Shown: in pieces, positions 1 to 9,191 of the stretch
Layout: each line of letters begins with the position of its first letter
Numbering within the stretch: the first letter of the stretch is position 1
Assembly: GCA_947494205.1 (NCBI GenBank)
Contig: CANLUH010000009.1
Location: 1-64,000, forward strand
Length of the DNA: 64,000 nt
Origin: an uncultured Flavobacteriaceae bacterium
Lineage (GTDB): Bacteria; Bacteroidota; Bacteroidia; Flavobacteriales; Flavobacteriaceae
Reading direction: 5' to 3'
The notes under the pieces: generated by a model
The model's database searches: none
The model's input: only the letters and a program-made list of their open reading frames with translations
What the model was told of the DNA's origin: nothing
Translations under genes and position numbers: made by a program

Positions 1-1472
1 CCTGTGGCATTATCTGTAATTAACCATCCTGTGTTTGCGCCACCTGTTGGCATACCCGTCATTGTTACTGCTATTGGGTCTGCTACACCGTCACCTGCAC
101 AAATAGTTGCACTTGTTGCGCCTGTTCCTGTAATTTCTATGCCTCCTGCATCTACACCTTCTCTGTTTACTGTAATTGCATTTGATAAATCGAAACATCC
201 TGCTAAATTTCCTACATCTTGGCCTACTGCTAAGCCTGTTAAGCCATCTTCGTAACGTAAATACCATATATCGCATACACCTGCTCCTGCTCCTTCTAAA
301 TTAAATGGGCCTGCCGCTGGTAACCCTAAAATCTCTCCTGTGGCATTATCGGTAATTACATATGTTCCGTTAGTTCCTCTTATTGTTCCAGTTAAATCTA
401 CAGCAATATCATCAGCCATTCCATCTCCTGCACAAATTGAAATACTAGTTGCTCCTGTTCCTGTAATAGCCAAGTTCCCACCTTCTGGATCATTTCTAGT
501 GACAACAATTGGATTAGAAAAATCAAAACATCCAGCTAAACCAGATACATTTTGCCCTACAGCTAATCCAGTTAAACCTGTTTGGTATTTTAAATACCAA
601 ATGCTACATACACCAGCACCTGCACCATCTAAATCAAATGGTCCACTTCCTGGTAATCCCAAAATTAAGCCAGATGCCGTATCTGTAATTACCCATGCAC
701 TATTGTCTCCTGTAGCTGTACCCGTCATAGTTACTGCAATCGGATCTGCCATACCATCTACGCATATTGTTTCTGCAGTTGCTCCTGTTCCCGTAATTTC
801 AATACCTCCTGCATCTACACCATCTCTGTTTACCGTAATTGCATTTGATAAATCATAACATCCCATTAGGCTTCCTACATTTTGTCCTGTAGCAAGTCCT
901 GTTAAACCATCTTCATATTTTATATACCAAATATCACATACACCTGCTCCTGCTCCATCTAAATCGAATGGTCCAGACATTGGTAAACCTAAAATGTTTC
1001 CTGTTGCATTATCTGTAATAATCCAACCACTGTTTGTTCCACTTGTTGTACCTGTCATGTTTACCGTAATAGCATCAGAAACTCCATCTCCTGCACATAT
1101 AGCTGTAGACGTTGCTCCTGTTCCTGCTATTGAAATGGCTCCGGCTTCTGGATCATTTCTTGTTACTGTAATTGGATTAGAAAAATCAAAACATCCTGCT
1201 AAACCTGATACATTTTGTCCTACAGACAAACCTGTTAAACCGTCATCGTATTTTAAATACCAAATATCGCATACACCTGCTCCTGCTCCATCTAAATCGA
1301 ATGGTCCACCTCCAGGTAATGCTAAAATTAATCCAGATGCAGTATCTGTAATTACCCATGCACTATTAGCACCGGTTGTTGCTCCAGACATTGTTACTGC
1401 TATTGGATCAGATATTCCATCCACACAAATGGTAGTGGATGTTGCTCCAGAGCCAGTAATAGCAATGCTACC
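1..1472 (-). repeat. Tandem about 330-bp coding repeats with two-unit period
   Basis: The coding sequence contains tandem units of 110 codons. Odd units carry DPIAVTM, ITDTASGLIL and FDFSNPI(T/V)VTRNDPE. Even units carry ICAGDG, ITDNATG(N/E)IL and (Y/F)DLSNAITVNR(D/E)GVDAGG. The subtype alternation implies growth by duplication of a 660-bp dimer. The fifth unit has the even-type ICAGDG at an odd position, which suggests exchange between units. Confidence 0.85.
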
Positions 1473-1628
1473 AGCTTCTGCTCCAGAAAAGGTCGTTGAT
1501 AATTCATTTGTCGGATTGGTATTTACAGGATTAGCCTCTAAAGCAGTTACTCCTGAAACACCAACAAAAAAGCATAGTAGTGCAAAACACCAACTTTTTA
1601 AACTTTTTGTGAGTAGTTTTCTTTTCAT
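1..1628 (-). CDS. Secreted repeat protein, partial (C-terminus off window)
   Basis: The minus strand is open from an ATG at 1628 to the left edge (about 542 codons visible). Residues 1-30 form a signal peptide (basic MKRK start, hydrophobic core, ALEA). From about residue 53 the protein is a chain of about 110-residue units. Each holds an IC(V/A)xDG motif, WxITD, LPxxGPFDLDGAGAGVC, WYLKYxDGLTGLxVGQ and GCFDxSNxITV. Four full units and part of a fifth are visible. Units alternate between two subtypes. The pattern resembles long adhesin-like proteins of marine flavobacteria, usually exported by T9SS, but the C-terminal sorting domain would lie outside the window, so function is unknown. An in-frame ATG at 1646 is an alternative start; 1628 is preferred because TAAAA lies just upstream. 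Plus-strand open frames here are antisense by-products of the repeat composition. Confidence 0.85.
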   Translation of the reverse strand, partial: MKRKLLTKSLKSWCFALLCFFVGVSGVTALEANPVNTNPTNELSTTFSGAEAGSIAITGSGATSTTICVDGISDPIAVTMSGATTGANSAWVITDTASGLILALPGGGPFDLDGAGAGVCDIWYLKYDDGLTGLSVGQNVSGLAGCFDFSNPITVTRNDPEAGAISIAGTGATSTAICAGDGVSDAITVNMTGTTSGTNSGWIITDNATGNILGLPMSGPFDLDGAGAGVCDIWYIKYEDGLTGLATGQNVGSLMGCYDLSNAITVNRDGVDAGGIEITGTGATAETICVDGMADPIAVTMTGTATGDNSAWVITDTASGLILGLPGSGPFDLDGAGAGVCSIWYLKYQTGLTGLAVGQNVSGLAGCFDFSNPIVVTRNDPEGGNLAITGTGATSISICAGDGMADDIAVDLTGTIRGTNGTYVITDNATGEILGLPAAGPFNLEGAGAGVCDIWYLRYEDGLTGLAVGQDVGNLAGCFDLSNAITVNREGVDAGGIEITGTGATSATICAGDGVADPIAVTMTGMPTGGANTGWLITDNAT

Positions 1629-1770
1629 TTGTTTTATTTTTATCATTGATTACCTGCAAATTTAAAATCAATAATCATCAAAAAATGTTAGCTACCTAAC
1701 ACAAATGAAATAGTTTCAAAAAACACCATAAACAACTATATAACAACTAATTAAATATTATTTTTAAGTT

Positions 1771-2379
1771 ATGAATAAAGAAAAACGTGTAGATTATTTT
1801 TTACAACTCATTATGGTAGTTGTTGGTGTTTTTTTAGGTATGTTAGCATCAGATTGGAACAATGACAGAAGCCTCAACCAAAGCAAATTAAATCTTCTTA
1901 ATGGCTTAAAAACAGAGCTACAGAGTAATGTAGACTATCTAAAATCTAGAAAAAATAAAGACATTAAACCTTTTTTTAAATCTCTTGATAGTATTTCTAA
2001 AATTTGGAATAATGATTCTATATTTTTATATAAACCTTACGTTGGCGATCTCGAAAAATTCTCAAATTTTCCTAAACTAGGTAGAGCAAAATTAGATGAT
2101 GCGATGTTTGAAGCTACCAAATACAGTAATATGCTTTCTAATTTTGAAGTTGAATCTCTTAAGCAAATTACTAAAGCTTATAATTTTCAATACAACTTAG
2201 AAGAACAACATTATATGTACGCACAGCGCATTTCATTCATGAATTCTAAATCCACCAATAAGGATGTAAAAGATTTAATGTGGGAAATAATGCAGAATTA
2301 TTTTGGTGGGCAATACAACTTAATTGAAGTCTATGAAGACACCATAAAGCATATTGACAATTGTATAGAAGCTAATTAA
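1771..2379 (+). CDS. Small membrane-anchored protein, DUF6090-like
   Basis: This 202-residue protein has a short basic N-terminus and one hydrophobic segment (about residues 9-27, FLQLIMVVVGVFLGMLASDW) followed by a mostly helical, charged soluble part. The layout of basic start, single membrane span and W-N/D immediately after it recalls the flavobacterial DUF6090-type proteins, for which no function is known; the assignment is by resemblance only. No catalytic motif is visible. It is transcribed away from the repeat-protein gene, which starts about 140 bp upstream on the other strand, and converges on gldC with a 6-bp gap. Confidence 0.6.
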   Translation: MNKEKRVDYFLQLIMVVVGVFLGMLASDWNNDRSLNQSKLNLLNGLKTELQSNVDYLKSRKNKDIKPFFKSLDSISKIWNNDSIFLYKPYVGDLEKFSNFPKLGRAKLDDAMFEATKYSNMLSNFEVESLKQITKAYNFQYNLEEQHYMYAQRISFMNSKSTNKDVKDLMWEIMQNYFGGQYNLIEVYEDTIKHIDNCIEAN

Positions 2380-2385
2380 AAACTC

Positions 2386-2718
2386 TTATTTTTTTAATTC
2401 TAATTTTTCTGCAAAATAATCGCAAAAGTCTTTCATAGTTGCCGTCATTCTTTCATCTTGTGTCGCTCTATTAAAAGTATCACTCATAGCAACTAGTGTT
2501 TGATGAAAGAATACCTTCATTTCATCTACAGGCATATCTTTAGTCCATAAATCAATTCTTAAAGATTCTTGTTTTTTAGAATCCCAAACCGATAGCATCA
2601 TTGCTTTTGCGTCTTCATTTTTAATACCGCCATCTTCTGCTGTCCACTTTAGTTTTTCTGGAACACGATTCTCATCTAACTCGATATTAAGTACTATTTC
2701 CGATTTTAAGTTTGCCAT
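2386..2718 (-). CDS. gldC: Gliding motility protein GldC
   Basis: This 110-residue acidic soluble protein matches the GldC family in length and sequence, including the start MANLKSEIVLN, PEKLKWTAEDGG, AMMLSVWD, LWTKDMPVDEMKVFFHQTL and the end DFCDYFAEKLELKK. GldC is an accessory of the flavobacterial gliding machinery; in the model gliding bacterium, loss reduces but does not abolish motility. Its ATG overlaps the gldB TAA by one base (TAATG), so the two are translationally coupled in one transcript. The exact biochemical role of GldC is not established. Confidence 0.93.
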   Translation of the reverse strand: MANLKSEIVLNIELDENRVPEKLKWTAEDGGIKNEDAKAMMLSVWDSKKQESLRIDLWTKDMPVDEMKVFFHQTLVAMSDTFNRATQDERMTATMKDFCDYFAEKLELKK

Positions 2719-3680
2719 TATCTTCGGGGTTTAAATTTTGCTTTGTTAAAAATATTTTCAGTGGTTTCGTTTAGCATTTCTTGTAGGCTTACATTATTAT
2801 TTTCCATGTAAGCTCTTACAATTTGCCAACCAATATATTGTCCTATTCTACCTGGAGATTCTCTATCTATTTCTTCTAAATAGAATTTAGAGAATGGTGC
2901 CGGGTTCATAAATCTATTAGGTAATTTAGAGTCTGTACTAAATAGCAATTCTCTATCTACAAAATAGCGCCATATGTATTCTTCGTTTACTCTAGCCCAA
3001 TCTAGTTGTGCTTCGGTATAACCAATTTTTTCTGCATCGGTTTTAAACGGTATCACTTTATCTTTAAAGTATAACATTTTGCCTGCATAGATAAAGTCGT
3101 CTAAAAGCGTTTTTCGCTTGGCATGATAAGTGTATTTTTTAGCATAACTTTCTGCTAAATCTACCACAATCTGCTCTGGCTCCATATTAGCTCTTATATA
3201 AGTCTGTATACCTTCATAAAAACGATGATCTTTACCAAGATAAGTGTCTAGAGAAATTAATGTAATGGTATCTGTTACAATTACTTTATTCCTATAATCT
3301 ACAGAGGACGTAGTGGTTACGACTCTTGGCTCTTTAAAATCTTTAAAATAATATTTTAAATGCTTAAAGAGGTCTTTTATTTCTATTTCTTCCTTTTTTA
3401 AGGTTTTAAATGCATTGGTTGTTTCGTTATGTAACTCTATTTGTAATGTATCTTGTTTTTGAGCAATCCAAAATGTGTCTTTATATTTTTTAGGAAACAT
3501 AAAAGGAAATGCCTTTTTTAACTTAGGCAACTCACTAATTGGAGTTTCTACAAAAGCCCGATCAAAGCGTTCTATTACTACATTAGCCTCTAATTTAGCT
3601 ATTTCAGGTTCTACTTTATCTTCTTTTTTACAGGAGAAGATTGTAATCGTTATTAAAATGTAAATAATGTAAGACTTCAT
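2718..3680 (-). CDS. gldB: Gliding motility lipoprotein GldB
   Basis: This 320-residue protein begins with a lipoprotein signal (hydrophobic residues 3-15, then FSC with lipidated Cys at residue 17, followed by KKEDK). The rest matches the flavobacterial gliding lipoprotein GldB, including the FPFMFPKKY and IGQYIGWQIVRAYM regions. GldB is required for gliding and for T9SS function in model flavobacteria and acts in the cell envelope. It is the first gene of gldB-gldC and diverges from nadE, 62 bp away. A TACCTTTG -7 element lies just upstream (3707-3714, minus). Confidence 0.93.
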   Translation of the reverse strand: MKSYIIYILITITIFSCKKEDKVEPEIAKLEANVVIERFDRAFVETPISELPKLKKAFPFMFPKKYKDTFWIAQKQDTLQIELHNETTNAFKTLKKEEIEIKDLFKHLKYYFKDFKEPRVVTTTSSVDYRNKVIVTDTITLISLDTYLGKDHRFYEGIQTYIRANMEPEQIVVDLAESYAKKYTYHAKRKTLLDDFIYAGKMLYFKDKVIPFKTDAEKIGYTEAQLDWARVNEEYIWRYFVDRELLFSTDSKLPNRFMNPAPFSKFYLEEIDRESPGRIGQYIGWQIVRAYMENNNVSLQEMLNETTENIFNKAKFKPRR

Positions 3681-3706
3681 CTACTATATTTATTATTTTT
3701 GTTAGG

Positions 3707-3714
3707 CAAAGGTA
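3707..3714 (-). promoter_or_regulatory. Candidate -7 element for gldB-gldC
   Basis: Read on the minus strand this is TACCTTTG followed by C, an exact match to the Bacteroidota TAnnTTTG -7 consensus, about 27 bp upstream of the gldB ATG. No TTG was found at the usual -33 spacing, so this is a partial promoter match. Confidence 0.4.
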
Positions 3715-3742
3715 CTATTCTTTGTTTTAAATTCTTTATAAA

Positions 3743-4531
3743 ATGCAAACAGAAAAAGTTGTCGATCATATTGTAAATTGGTTAAAAGATTATGCTATTA
3801 ACGCAAAAGTTAATGGTTTTGTTGTGGGGATTTCTGGTGGAATTGATTCTGCCGTTACTTCTACCTTATGCGCAAAAACTGGATTAGATGTTTTATGTAT
3901 AGAAATGCCTATTCATCAAGCAGAAAGTCATGTTTCTCGTGCTCATGAACATATAAAGCAATTAAAATCACGTTTTGAAAATGTAACCGATACACGAACA
4001 GATTTAACTCCTGTTTTTGAAGAGTTTAAAACAGAGGTCTCTTTAGAAGGTAAACAAACTACTGTAGACATGGCACTTGCTAATACTAGAGCGCGTTTAC
4101 GTATGACGACTCTATACTATTATGCTGGTTTAAAAGGATTATTAGTTGCGGGTACAGGAAACAAGGTTGAAGATTTTGGTGTTGGTTTTTACACCAAATA
4201 TGGAGATGGTGGTGTTGATTTAAGTCCTATTGCCGATTTATTAAAATCTGAAGTCTATGCTATTGGGTCATTTTTAAATGTTCCAGATTCTATTATGAAT
4301 GCAGCGCCTAGCGATGGATTATTTGGTGATGCTAGAAGTGACGAAGATCAAATTGGCGCGTCTTATCCTGAACTTGAATGGGCTATGCAAATGGATGAAA
4401 ACGGACACTCTGAGGCTGATTTTTCTGATCGTAAAAAAGAAGTCTTTAAAATCTACAAACGTTACAATAACTCTAACAAGCATAAGATGATTCCTATACC
4501 TATTTGCGAAATCCCTAAAGATTATAAGTAA
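3743..4531 (+). CDS. nadE: NH3-dependent NAD+ synthetase
   Basis: This 262-residue protein amidates deamido-NAD+ to NAD+ using ATP and ammonia, the last step of NAD biosynthesis. The ATP-pyrophosphatase P-loop SGGIDSA is at residues 31-37. The family motifs GTGNKVEDFGVGFYTKYGDGG and LLKSEVYAIG follow. The length fits the short NadE form, which lacks the N-terminal glutaminase domain and so needs free ammonia. It diverges from gldB. Confidence 0.95.
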   Translation: MQTEKVVDHIVNWLKDYAINAKVNGFVVGISGGIDSAVTSTLCAKTGLDVLCIEMPIHQAESHVSRAHEHIKQLKSRFENVTDTRTDLTPVFEEFKTEVSLEGKQTTVDMALANTRARLRMTTLYYYAGLKGLLVAGTGNKVEDFGVGFYTKYGDGGVDLSPIADLLKSEVYAIGSFLNVPDSIMNAAPSDGLFGDARSDEDQIGASYPELEWAMQMDENGHSEADFSDRKKEVFKIYKRYNNSNKHKMIPIPICEIPKDYK

Positions 4532-4631
4532 TACTTGAATATATTGCCAAAATTGCTAACTTTACAACGCTATTTAATTTATCTATTTATGGCTGTATTG
4601 AAGCGGTCATATCTTAAAAAACTTATTAATT

Positions 4632-5270
4632 ATGATCAAACTATTAGTAGTTGACGAGCATCCTATTGTAAGAAAAGGATTGGAGCTAGTATTTGGCGTT
4701 TCTCAAGACATTAAATTTATGGGAAGTGTTGGAGACGGTGAAGCCATTTTCAATTTTATAAAAAATACTCCAGTAGATGTTATCGTTACAGAAATTGACT
4801 TACCCAAACTTAACGGTATTACTGCATTAAGACGCTTAAAAAAAGAGCACCCAAAAACAAAAGTTATTATTTACAGCGGGCAACCCGAGTATGTATATGC
4901 TGTAAGTGCAATAAAAGCTGGCGCGGCTGGTTATGTACCAAAAACAGCAGATATTTTAACGCTTAAAGAAGCTATTGTAAAGGTTACCAATGGCGACGTT
5001 TATTTAAGCCATGAATTAACACAACGTTTAGCATTAGGGACTAAGACAAACAAAACGAGCCCTTTTTACAAGAAATTATCTACTAGAGAAGTTGAAGTAT
5101 TAAAACTATTATCTTCTGGAAAGCGTAATAAAGAAATTGCCGAAGAATTAAATATTAACGAAAAAACGGTAAGCACTTACAGAGCACGTTTAATGAAAAA
5201 ATTAAACGTTACGAATTTAGTCGATTTAGTAAATCAAGCAAATCAGTTGGAACTACAAGACGCGATTTAG
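4632..5270 (+). CDS. NarL/FixJ-type response regulator, atypical receiver
   Basis: This 212-residue protein has an N-terminal receiver domain (about 1-120) and a C-terminal LuxR-type helix-turn-helix (about 145-205, with LSTREVEVLKLLSSGKRNKE and LNINEKTVSTYRARLMKKL). The acidic pair is D8-E9 and the conserved lysine is in YVPKTA. At the phospho-acceptor position the usual Asp is Glu (E54 in VTEIDLP), with D56 two residues later. E54 may mimic the phosphorylated state, so the protein may be an orphan regulator active without a kinase; no histidine kinase gene is nearby. Its 3' end overlaps dnaG tail-to-tail by 18 bp. Targets cannot be read from the sequence. Confidence 0.88.
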   Translation: MIKLLVVDEHPIVRKGLELVFGVSQDIKFMGSVGDGEAIFNFIKNTPVDVIVTEIDLPKLNGITALRRLKKEHPKTKVIIYSGQPEYVYAVSAIKAGAAGYVPKTADILTLKEAIVKVTNGDVYLSHELTQRLALGTKTNKTSPFYKKLSTREVEVLKLLSSGKRNKEIAEELNINEKTVSTYRARLMKKLNVTNLVDLVNQANQLELQDAI

Positions 5271-7211
5271 TTTTCTTGAAAGTAACATTTTAAGACCGAC
5301 ATAGTCTTTTATTTCTTCTAAGATATTTCTATTAACTTCATTTTTTCGTTCTAAGGTTTGATCTTTAAAACCAATTACTTTTTGGTCTATAAGATAGCAT
5401 CTTAAACTTAAAATAGTTTCGCTTACTAGTTGTGCAATAGTTTCTTCTTTTGCTTTTGGGAAGATATTTTTTCGTTCCCAATCTGATAAACTATGACGCT
5501 CATCGTCCATTAAAATGGAAGTTACTTCGTGAGCCATATCTTGGTCGATAACATTGATTAAATTATCGAGCTTAAAATCTGGATTTTGATTAAGAATATC
5601 TATTATTTTGTAATAGATATTCTTAAATTTTGTATTAGAAAACTCCATTTCGTCATCTTGAAGATCTAAAAATACTTTTTCGAATACTTTTGCTTGATGG
5701 ATTACTGGCTCTAAAACTAATTCGCCTTCATCGTTTTCTTTTAGAACTAAGTCTTCGAAATCTTTTGTTTGATTTCCATAAAGTAGTAATACTTCTATGA
5801 TTTTCCGTTCCAGCACATACTGTACATCTACCTTAGCAACAGCCTGTTGGTGTTTTATAACCTCGAACGCTTTTTGTTGTTCTTTAGCTTGTTTTGCTGT
5901 TTCGGTAGTTTCCTTTTGATTTATTTGCGCCATTGTAGTGAACAAAACATCTTCACTAATATCCATAATTCGGGCACATTCTTGAATATAGATTTCTTTT
6001 TTTATACGATCTGGAATCTTAGAAATACTATTAATAATATCTCTAATTGTATCTGCTTTTTTTATAGGATCGTTTTTAGACTCTTCGTATAATACTGAAG
6101 CTTTAAACTGAATAAAATCTTTCGAATTTTCTTTTAAGTACACTTGTACTTCTTCAAGCGTATTTTGTTTTGCAAAACTATCTGGATCTTCTCCTTCTGG
6201 AAAGGTGCAGACTTTTACATTCATACCTTGCTCCAGAATTAAATCGATTCCTCTAAGTGATGCTCTCATTCCAGCGGCATCTCCATCAAAAAGTACTGTA
6301 ATATTTTTAGTTAGTCTATTAATTAAGCGTATTTGATCACTTGTCAATGCAGTTCCAGAGGAAGATACTACATTATGCACTCCGGTTTGATGAAATTGAA
6401 TAACATCTGTGTAGCCTTCTACTAAAAAACAATTATCTTCTTTAGCAATACTTTGCTTAGCATGATAGATTCCATAAAGCACTTTACTCTTATAGTAAAT
6501 CTCACTTTCTGGCGAATTTAAATATTTGGCTGCTTTTTTGTCGTTGGTTAAAATACGTCCTCCAAACCCTAATACACGACCACTCATACTTTTTATAGGA
6601 AACATAACACGTCCTTTAAAACGATCAAAGTGTTTTTCGCCTTTAACAATGGTTAGTCCGGTACCCTCTAAAAACTCTAACTTATATCCTTTTTTTAAAG
6701 CATCGTCCGTAAAGGCTGTCCATTCGTCTAGAGAGTAACCTAAATCGAATTTCTTTATAGTTTCTGGTGTAAAACCACGCTCTTTAAAATAACTTAACCC
6801 AATAGATTTGCCTTGATCTGTTTTATGCATTACATTCTGGAAATAGGTATTTGCATATTCACTAACCAAATATAAACTTTCACGTTTATTAGCGGCTTCT
6901 TTTTGTTCGTTAGATTGTTCGGTCTCCTCTATCTCTATGTTATACTTTTTAGCTAAATATTTTATAGCTTCAGGATAAGTAAAATGTTCATGTTCCATTA
7001 AAAAAGCAATAACATTCCCACCTTTCCCTGTAGAGAAATCTTTCCAAATTTGTTTTACAGGAGACACCATAAAACTTGGTGTACGTTCTTCACTAAAAGG
7101 ACTTAACCCTTTATAACTACTTCCTGATTTTTTTAATTGTACAAAATCTCCAATAACTTCTTCTAAACGGGAAGTTTCAAATACTTGGTCTATACTGGAT
7201 TTTGATATCAA
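5253..7211 (-). CDS. dnaG: DNA primase DnaG
   Basis: DnaG makes RNA primers for replication. The N-terminal domain shows the conserved region FVQLKKSGSSYKGLSPFSEE and RTPSFMVSP followed by the GKGGN motif. The usual zinc ligands look altered, as is common in Flavobacteriia. The TOPRIM core has FLVEGYTDV and LFDGDAAGMRA (DGDxAG), with the helicase-interaction domain behind it. The ATG frame opens at 7256, but family proteins begin M-I-S-K-S-(S/T)-I-D. That corresponds to a TTG codon at 7211, so I prefer the TTG start (652 residues); the ATG would add 15 residues without family support. It ends inside the response-regulator 3' end. Confidence 0.93.
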   Translation of the reverse strand: MISKSSIDQVFETSRLEEVIGDFVQLKKSGSSYKGLSPFSEERTPSFMVSPVKQIWKDFSTGKGGNVIAFLMEHEHFTYPEAIKYLAKKYNIEIEETEQSNEQKEAANKRESLYLVSEYANTYFQNVMHKTDQGKSIGLSYFKERGFTPETIKKFDLGYSLDEWTAFTDDALKKGYKLEFLEGTGLTIVKGEKHFDRFKGRVMFPIKSMSGRVLGFGGRILTNDKKAAKYLNSPESEIYYKSKVLYGIYHAKQSIAKEDNCFLVEGYTDVIQFHQTGVHNVVSSSGTALTSDQIRLINRLTKNITVLFDGDAAGMRASLRGIDLILEQGMNVKVCTFPEGEDPDSFAKQNTLEEVQVYLKENSKDFIQFKASVLYEESKNDPIKKADTIRDIINSISKIPDRIKKEIYIQECARIMDISEDVLFTTMAQINQKETTETAKQAKEQQKAFEVIKHQQAVAKVDVQYVLERKIIEVLLLYGNQTKDFEDLVLKENDEGELVLEPVIHQAKVFEKVFLDLQDDEMEFSNTKFKNIYYKIIDILNQNPDFKLDNLINVIDQDMAHEVTSILMDDERHSLSDWERKNIFPKAKEETIAQLVSETILSLRCYLIDQKVIGFKDQTLERKNEVNRNILEEIKDYVGLKMLLSRKLNRVL

Positions 7212-7457
7212 TTTTGAAAAATTTAAGATGTAACAATTAGCGTTAAAGATGAGCATCTTTAACTGTGGTGTAAAAATACTATAATTAGGGATCTCCTGAA
7301 AATATTATACCATCCTCATCTATTATTATTAAAGCACATTAGCGCTATTCGAACTGCTAATTGCATTATAACCTGCTAAAAATCAATTTGTCGAGTAAAT
7401 ATATTAAAGGTTGAATAAAGTTTTATATTGTTTAGATTAATCAAAATACTCCTTTTT

Positions 7458-9104
7458 ATGAAAAAAATTACATTATCTTTTTTATTACTGCTAATTAGCT
7501 TTACTACGATTTATGCCCAAGGCATTTTCGATGATTCAATACATACAGCTACTAATTTTGGATCTGTTAATTCTCCTGGTGCTGAGGGTGTACAGAATAT
7601 TATAGATCAAAATTCTAACACTAAATTTCTAGATTTTAATGCTTTTGATGGTATTGGATTTGAAGTTGATTTATTGGGTGTTTCACAAACTGCAATTGCT
7701 ATGGAATTTGTTACAGCTAATGATGCGCCAGAGAGAGACCCTGATGCTTATGAAGTTTTTGGATCTAACGATGGTATGAGCTATACAAGTATAGCTACAG
7801 GAACAATTCCATGTATCTCTGCTCGTTTTTTCTCAAGAACATTTTCTTTTACAAATACAAATGGCTATACTTATTACAGAGTAAACTTTACTGGTACTTG
7901 CGGAGCTACTTCAATTAACCAAATTGCAGATGTACAGCTATATACTGCCATTGGAGATGTGCCTGTAATAACTTGTCCTGCCGATATAATTATTAATAAT
8001 AGTACTGGACAATGTACTGGTAATACAACTTATACCGTTACTGTTAATGATACAGAAGATGGTACAATAACACCAACTCTAGTAACAGGTTTAGCTTCTG
8101 GAAGTGATTTTCCTATTGGTACTACTATAGTGTCTTATTCTGTTACAGATAGCGATAATAATACTGTTAGTTGTAGTTTTAATGTAACTGTTAATGATTC
8201 TGAAAACCCTGTAGCTACTTGTCCTGCAGATATAAATGCAGATACTAATCCAGGAGAATCTACTGCTGTTGTTAATTACACTGTTCCAGTATCTGATAAT
8301 TGTTCTACTATTAATCCGCTTACAGGATTTACACCATTAGGCACCATAAACGGCAAAGCTTATTATATTTCAGACAATCCATTTACAGCTAATAATGCTT
8401 ATACAGATGCAGAAAGCCAAGGTGGTTTTGTTGGTACTATTAGAAATAGTGCAGATGTTACCTATCTTTTAAATGCAATGAACATGGCTGGTATAACTGA
8501 GACTATTCTTATTGGTTATAATGACTTAGCAAATGAGGGTACTTTTGTATGGCATAGTGGAGATACTGCTACTTATAATAATTGGAACTCTGGCGAACCC
8601 AACAATGCTGGCAATGAAGACTATACTACTTTAGGAAGTTCTGGAGGATGGAATGATGTTGATACATCTACTACTTTTAAATACCTTTTAGAACTAGATT
8701 ATGCACCGCAACAAACTGCTGGATTGGCAAGTGGTAGCAATTTCCCAATTGGTACAACTACTAATACTTTTGTTGTTACAGACGTAGCAGGCAATTCTGT
8801 ATCTTGTTCTTTCGATGTTATTGTTAACGAAGTATTAAGCGTAACTTCTTTTAGTTTAGAAACTGGTATTACTATGTTTCCTAATCCTGCTACTAGTAGT
8901 TTAATATTAAAAAACACATCTAATGATATACTAGATAATGCTACTATTTATGATATTAACGGACGTACTATTAGTACTGTTAGTTTTAATACTACTCTAG
9001 AAGATAAAACAATAGATGTTTCTAATTTTACTTCTGGTTTATACCTTGTAAAACTTGAAGGTTCATCTGGCAACAGTGTTGTAAAACGATTTATAAAAAA
9101 ATAA
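7458..9104 (+). CDS. T9SS-secreted protein: discoidin-like, HYR and C-type lectin domains
   Basis: Starting at the ATG at 7458 (ten codons inside the longer frame) gives a normal signal peptide, MKKITLSFLLLLISF to IYAQ. Domains of the 548-residue precursor: a discoidin-like beta-sandwich (about 25-165), a first HYR domain (about 168-247), and a second HYR domain beginning at about 252. The second HYR is interrupted at about 284-417 by a C-type lectin domain with EPN (380-382) and WND (398-400), then resumes with AGLASGSNFPIGTTT and ends at about 458. A type A T9SS sorting domain ends the protein (MFPNPA, LYDxxG-like, GLYLVKL, end VVKRFIKK). EPN plus WND is the calcium/mannose-type sugar-binding signature. 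Likely a surface or secreted carbohydrate-binding adhesin; the ligand is inferred. Confidence 0.85.
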   Translation: MKKITLSFLLLLISFTTIYAQGIFDDSIHTATNFGSVNSPGAEGVQNIIDQNSNTKFLDFNAFDGIGFEVDLLGVSQTAIAMEFVTANDAPERDPDAYEVFGSNDGMSYTSIATGTIPCISARFFSRTFSFTNTNGYTYYRVNFTGTCGATSINQIADVQLYTAIGDVPVITCPADIIINNSTGQCTGNTTYTVTVNDTEDGTITPTLVTGLASGSDFPIGTTIVSYSVTDSDNNTVSCSFNVTVNDSENPVATCPADINADTNPGESTAVVNYTVPVSDNCSTINPLTGFTPLGTINGKAYYISDNPFTANNAYTDAESQGGFVGTIRNSADVTYLLNAMNMAGITETILIGYNDLANEGTFVWHSGDTATYNNWNSGEPNNAGNEDYTTLGSSGGWNDVDTSTTFKYLLELDYAPQQTAGLASGSNFPIGTTTNTFVVTDVAGNSVSCSFDVIVNEVLSVTSFSLETGITMFPNPATSSLILKNTSNDILDNATIYDINGRTISTVSFNTTLEDKTIDVSNFTSGLYLVKLEGSSGNSVVKRFIKK

Positions 9105-9128
9105 CATTAGTATTTATATATAAAAAAT

Positions 9129-9150
9129 CCCTTCAATTCATTTTGAAGGG
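9129..9150 (+). terminator. Rho-independent terminator
   Basis: CCCTTCAA and TTGAAGGG form an 8-bp perfect stem with a 6-base loop, preceded by A-rich and followed by T-rich sequence. It lies 24 bp after the lectin gene and between convergent genes, so it can serve both. Confidence 0.8.
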
Positions 9151-9191
9151 GTTTTTACTCAAATCAACTAATTACTATACCTTTTTAGGTA

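Noticed and set aside
1-1472. Regular repeats as a CRISPR array
   Set aside because: The period is about 330 bp and the whole unit, including the parts between the best conserved stretches, is coding protein sequence.
4-1665. Plus-strand open frames of 83-223 residues rich in Pro/Val/Ala
   Set aside because: They are the antisense of the repeat protein. They repeat with the same 330-bp period, lack signal peptides and known domains, and the minus-strand frame is open throughout with a clear signal peptide.
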